Positions 5,671-8,037 of a DNA stretch of 8,037 nt are shown in pieces. Source of the DNA: Bacillota bacterium (GTDB taxonomy: Bacteria; Bacillota_A; Clostridia; Lachnospirales; WQUN01); the NCBI GenBank assembly GCA_009786175.1, contig WQTQ01000108.1, positions 1 to 8,037 of the forward strand, read 5' to 3'. Within the stretch, counting starts at the first letter, position 1; the number at the start of each line of letters is the position of its first letter. Position numbers and translations under genes: made by a program. Below the pieces are notes generated by a model that saw nothing but the letters and a program-made list of their open reading frames with translations, was not told the origin of the DNA and did no database searches.

Positions 5671-6831
5671 ATGCAATCATTTGTATTTCACGCGCCGACG
5701 GAAATTGTTTTCGGTAAAGGCGAAGAGGTAAAGGCAGGCAGTCTCGTTAAGAAGTATAGCGGTACAAAGGTTATTGTGGTTTTTGGCGGCGGAAGCGTTG
5801 TAAAATCCGGGCTTTTAGACAGGATAACCGCTAACCTGGACGGTGTGCAGTACATGCTGTTTGGGGGCGCACAGCCAAACCCGCTGCTGTCCCACGCAAG
5901 GGAAGGCGTAAAACAAGCCCTCGAGTTTGGCGCGGATGCTGTACTGGCAGTTGGGGGCGGCAGCGTTATTGACACGGCAAAAGCAATTGCCCACGGTGCC
6001 AAAAATCCCAACATCGACATCTGGAAATTTTGGAAGCGGGAAGAGGAAGTCAAGCAGTCTTTGCCTGTAGGTGTGGTTCTGACAATTTCTGCCGCAGGCA
6101 GCGAAACAAGCAATTCAGCCGTGTTAACCAACGGTGAAAACGGCGAAAAGCGGGGCCTTAATACAGAGTTCAACCGCCCGCGCTTTACCATAATGAACCC
6201 GGAGCTTACCTACTCAGTACCAAAGTATCATGTTGCCGCGGGCATTGCGGATATTATGATGCATACAATGGACAGATATTTTTCCCAAGATGTGGGCGAA
6301 AACGAATTTACCGACGCTATAGCCGCCGGGCTTTTGCGCACGGTTATAAAGAACGGGCCAATTCTTTTGGCAGAGCCAACAAATTACGACGCGGCCAGCG
6401 AAATTATGTGGTGCGGCAGTATTTCTCACAACGGCATTACCGGCCTTGGCCGCCTCTTCGATTTTTCTGTCCATGGGCTGGGGCACGAGCTAAGCGGTAA
6501 ATTTGACGTATCCCACGGGGCAAGTCTTGCAACCATGTGGGGCTGGTGGGCAAAATACGTAAGGGATGTTAGCCCGGCGCGGTTTGAAAAATACGCGAAA
6601 GAAATATGGGGCGTAGACGGTGCAGACGCGGGTATTGAAGCTACGGTAAACTTTTTCAAATCTATTGGAATGCCTACATGTTTTACAGAACTTGGCATAG
6701 GCATCCAAAGCGATGACGTAATTGAAGCAATGGCAAATAGCTGTGTCTTCTACGGCGGGCGTAAAGTGGGTAATTTCCTACCACTGGAAAAAGACGACGT
6801 AGCCAAGATATATCGTTTGGCCAACAGGTAA
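5671..6831 (+). CDS. Iron-type alcohol dehydrogenase (BdhA/YqhD-like)
   Basis: The 386-residue NAD(P)-dependent group III alcohol dehydrogenase would interconvert an aldehyde and an alcohol in the cytoplasm. The N-terminal nucleotide-binding half has FGGGSVVKSG (about 38-47) and the family signature AVGGGSVIDTAKAIAHGA (93-110). The C-terminal helical half carries the metal ligands D194 and H198 (GIADIMMHTMDRYF), H268 (SVHGLGHELSG) and H282 (DVSHGAS). Their spacing is almost identical to that of E. coli YqhD (D194, H198, H267, H281 as I recall), which supports the butanol-dehydrogenase branch. YqhD-type enzymes mainly use NADPH to reduce short or medium aldehydes. A strong AGGAGG (5658-5663), overlapping the stop of the peptidase gene, lies 7 bases before ATG 5671. 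Its stop overlaps the start of the next gene by one base (TAATG), so the two are translationally coupled. The real substrate is probably the aldehyde made by the neighbouring pathway, which is inference. Confidence 0.93.
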   Translation: MQSFVFHAPTEIVFGKGEEVKAGSLVKKYSGTKVIVVFGGGSVVKSGLLDRITANLDGVQYMLFGGAQPNPLLSHAREGVKQALEFGADAVLAVGGGSVIDTAKAIAHGAKNPNIDIWKFWKREEEVKQSLPVGVVLTISAAGSETSNSAVLTNGENGEKRGLNTEFNRPRFTIMNPELTYSVPKYHVAAGIADIMMHTMDRYFSQDVGENEFTDAIAAGLLRTVIKNGPILLAEPTNYDAASEIMWCGSISHNGITGLGRLFDFSVHGLGHELSGKFDVSHGASLATMWGWWAKYVRDVSPARFEKYAKEIWGVDGADAGIEATVNFFKSIGMPTCFTELGIGIQSDDVIEAMANSCVFYGGRKVGNFLPLEKDDVAKIYRLANR

Positions 6832-7934
6832 TGGCCATGAAGATTAAATCTATCGAAACATTTACAAGCAGAAGCATTTGCTTTGTCCGTGTTACCGACG
6901 ATACCGGGGATTGCGGTTGGGGAATGACAGCCCCTTTCGAGGCGGACATTACGGCGCAAGTTTTACACAGAATTTGCGCGAATATTGCCCTTGAACCCTT
7001 TGAGGATTTTACCGCTGTCGCAGACGAAATAATCTACAGACAGTATAAATTCCTTGGCAGCTTTTTAGCCCGCGCGGCAGCGGGGGTAGATACAGCCCTG
7101 TGGGACTTATTTGCCAAAAAGAAAGGTGTTTCCGTAGCGGAATTTGCGGGCAGCAAAGAAAACCGCAGCCACATCGACCTGTACGCCTCCAGCATGAAAA
7201 GGGATTTGCCCGTGCAAGAGGAGGCCGACAGGCTTCGCGCTTTACAGGAAAAATACGGATACCGCGCGATAAAGCTGCACCCGGGTATTCCTGTCGGCCG
7301 GGATAAAGATTTTTGGGAAAACCGTACGGAAGACATGATTGTGGCAATGGCAAAAACCGCACGGCCGGGCACGCATTTGATAGTTGACGTAAACGGCAAT
7401 TATTCTGTGGAAAAGGCAATTGAAGTTGCTCATTTGATGCGGGAGTACGATTACAAGCTATTTGAAGAACCCTGCCCTTACTGGGAAATAGAAAAAACAA
7501 AAGCAGTGCGGGAAGCCTGCGCGAAGATAGGCTTGCCTGTGGCAGGCGGTGAGCAGGACTACATCGACATCATGTGGGAGCGGATGATTGACCAAAGGGT
7601 AATGGACGTATGCCAGCCGGATATATTGTACGTGGGCGGCTTTACCCGTGCGTTGCGGGTTGCCCGCCATGCGGCTAAAAACGGCTTGCAGGTAACACCT
7701 CATACATCCAACCGTTCGCCTATTTTTGTAATGGGGCTGCATTACATGGCATGTATCGATACGCCGTATCCTTTCCTTGAAGTTGGAATAGAAGATGACG
7801 CTTGGGCAGTTGACTGCTACGGGCCGCAAGTTGTAATTAGCGGCGGGCAAGCTGCCGTCCCCACTGTTCCCGGCTGGGGTTTTGAGCCGGACAAAGAGTT
7901 TCTTGCCAAAGCCAAATACGAAATAAGCAGGTAG
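6831..7934 (+). CDS. Enolase-superfamily enzyme, mandelate racemase group (sugar-acid dehydratase or racemase)
   Basis: The 367-residue enzyme should abstract the proton alpha to a carboxylate bound to Mg2+, then eliminate water or epimerise. The N-terminal capping domain is about 1-120 (MKIKSIETFTSR, then ARAAAGVDTALWDLFAKKKG). The barrel carries K148-x-H150 (AIKLH); metal ligands D186 (VDVNG), E212 (FEEP) and E241 (AGGEQ); the D264 (QPDILYVGG)/H291 (TPHTS) dyad; and E317 (FLEVG). The D-to-H distance of 27 equals that in mandelate racemase (D270/H297). The second base of the usual K-x-K pair is His here, so the stereochemistry of the natural substrate may be restricted. Dehydratases of aldonic or aldaric acids are the commonest function in this group; racemases and cycloisomerases are alternatives. 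The start ATG 6831 overlaps the previous stop (TAATG). ATG 6837 is also possible, and neither has a strong ribosome site. Substrate not assignable from sequence. Confidence 0.88.
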   Translation: MAMKIKSIETFTSRSICFVRVTDDTGDCGWGMTAPFEADITAQVLHRICANIALEPFEDFTAVADEIIYRQYKFLGSFLARAAAGVDTALWDLFAKKKGVSVAEFAGSKENRSHIDLYASSMKRDLPVQEEADRLRALQEKYGYRAIKLHPGIPVGRDKDFWENRTEDMIVAMAKTARPGTHLIVDVNGNYSVEKAIEVAHLMREYDYKLFEEPCPYWEIEKTKAVREACAKIGLPVAGGEQDYIDIMWERMIDQRVMDVCQPDILYVGGFTRALRVARHAAKNGLQVTPHTSNRSPIFVMGLHYMACIDTPYPFLEVGIEDDAWAVDCYGPQVVISGGQAAVPTVPGWGFEPDKEFLAKAKYEISR

Positions 7935-7940
7935 GCAAAT

Positions 7941-8037
7941 ATGACAAACAAAGGGCTTGTGCTGGACATTGATAAATTTGCCACACACGACGGGCCGGGT
8001 ATACGGGCGGCAGTGTTTCTAAAAGGCTGCCCGCTGG
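7941..8037 (+). CDS. Glycyl-radical-enzyme activating protein (radical SAM), first 32 residues
   Basis: The frame runs from ATG 7941 off the right edge. It reads [19 protein letters not shown] (5-23), then VFLKGCPL, the diagnostic N-terminus of the PFL-activase family: the HDGPGIR motif (16-22), then VFLKGC with C30 as the first cysteine of the expected CxxxCxxC iron-sulfur site. Such enzymes use S-adenosylmethionine to place a glycyl radical on a partner enzyme under anaerobic conditions. The start lies 6 bases after the stop of the enolase-type gene, and AGGTAGG (7929-7935) spans that stop, so it belongs to the same operon. The partner glycyl radical enzyme, which would reveal the pathway, is expected just downstream. 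Which subtype it activates cannot be told from 32 residues. Confidence 0.9.
   Translation, partial: MTNKGLVLDIDKFATHDGPGIRAAVFLKGCPL

Larger units (their letters stand above)
2571..8037. mobile_element. Skin-like intervening element within sigK, one end (other end outside the window)
   Basis: This is inferred from the abrupt sigma-K break at 2571-2575 and the adjacent serine recombinase. The element would run rightward from the junction past the window edge, with the 5' half of sigK on the minus strand beyond it. No sigma-K N-terminal half (region 2, the TYASRCIE-like stretch) is seen anywhere between 2575 and 8037. If this is right, the metabolic operon on the plus strand is cargo. The alternative is that a rearrangement left only a recombinase/sigK remnant here and the right part is ordinary chromosome. 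Confidence 0.45.

Noticed and set aside
5688..6191. Minus-strand open frame of 167 codons within the alcohol dehydrogenase gene
   Set aside because: It is antisense to a clearly conserved enzyme, with a low-complexity Pro/Ser/Thr-rich product and no initiation signals.
7458..7988. Minus-strand open frame of 176 codons opposite the enolase-type gene and activase start
   Set aside because: Both plus-strand genes have conserved motifs here. The antisense product matches nothing I recognise.
1..8037. tRNA or rRNA genes, CRISPR arrays, riboswitches, insertion sequences
   Set aside because: I saw no cloverleaf-like sequence, no spaced direct repeats, no known aptamer pattern and no transposase. 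The two strong hairpins are explained as terminators.

Overview
The window looks like a piece of the genome of an anaerobic, spore-forming member of the Firmicutes (class Clostridia). Three things suggest this: the 3' half of a sporulation sigma factor of the SigK type beside a SpoIVCA-like serine recombinase, the start of an oxygen-sensitive glycyl-radical-enzyme activase, and strong AGGAGG-type ribosome binding sites with occasional GTG starts. I cannot name the species.

Layout. On the minus strand, reading from right to left, there is a large serine recombinase (2571-3548), the C-terminal half of sigma-K (2216-2587), a hairpin (2168-2214), an intracellular GH29 alpha-L-fucosidase (694-2079) with its own promoter and terminator, and a small exported protein of unknown function that runs off the left edge (1-388). 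On the plus strand, divergent from the recombinase, there is a tight operon: an S9-family serine peptidase (3680-5659), an iron-type alcohol dehydrogenase (5671-6831), a mandelate-racemase-group enolase-superfamily enzyme (6831-7934), and the first 32 residues of a glycyl-radical-enzyme activating protein (7941 to the edge).

The central point is the junction at 2571-2575. The sigma-K fragment begins at the asparagine of the conserved -NEILM- stretch. There the minus strand reads AATGA, the core at which the Bacillus subtilis skin element interrupts sigK. The TGA of this core is also the stop codon of the recombinase. The simplest reading is that sigK is split by a skin-like element, and that everything to the right of 2575 (recombinase plus the metabolic operon) lies inside it. 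The 5' half of sigK would then be on the minus strand beyond 8037. Mother-cell excision would join the two halves. The recombinase is unusual because it ends straight after its recombinase domain and lacks the zinc-ribbon and coiled-coil region usual in this family.

The plus-strand operon looks catabolic: a peptidase, a sugar-acid-type dehydratase or racemase, an aldehyde/alcohol oxidoreductase and a glycyl radical system. The glycyl radical enzyme, which would define the substrate, is not in the window. The fucosidase lies on the chromosomal side of the junction and is probably unrelated to the operon.
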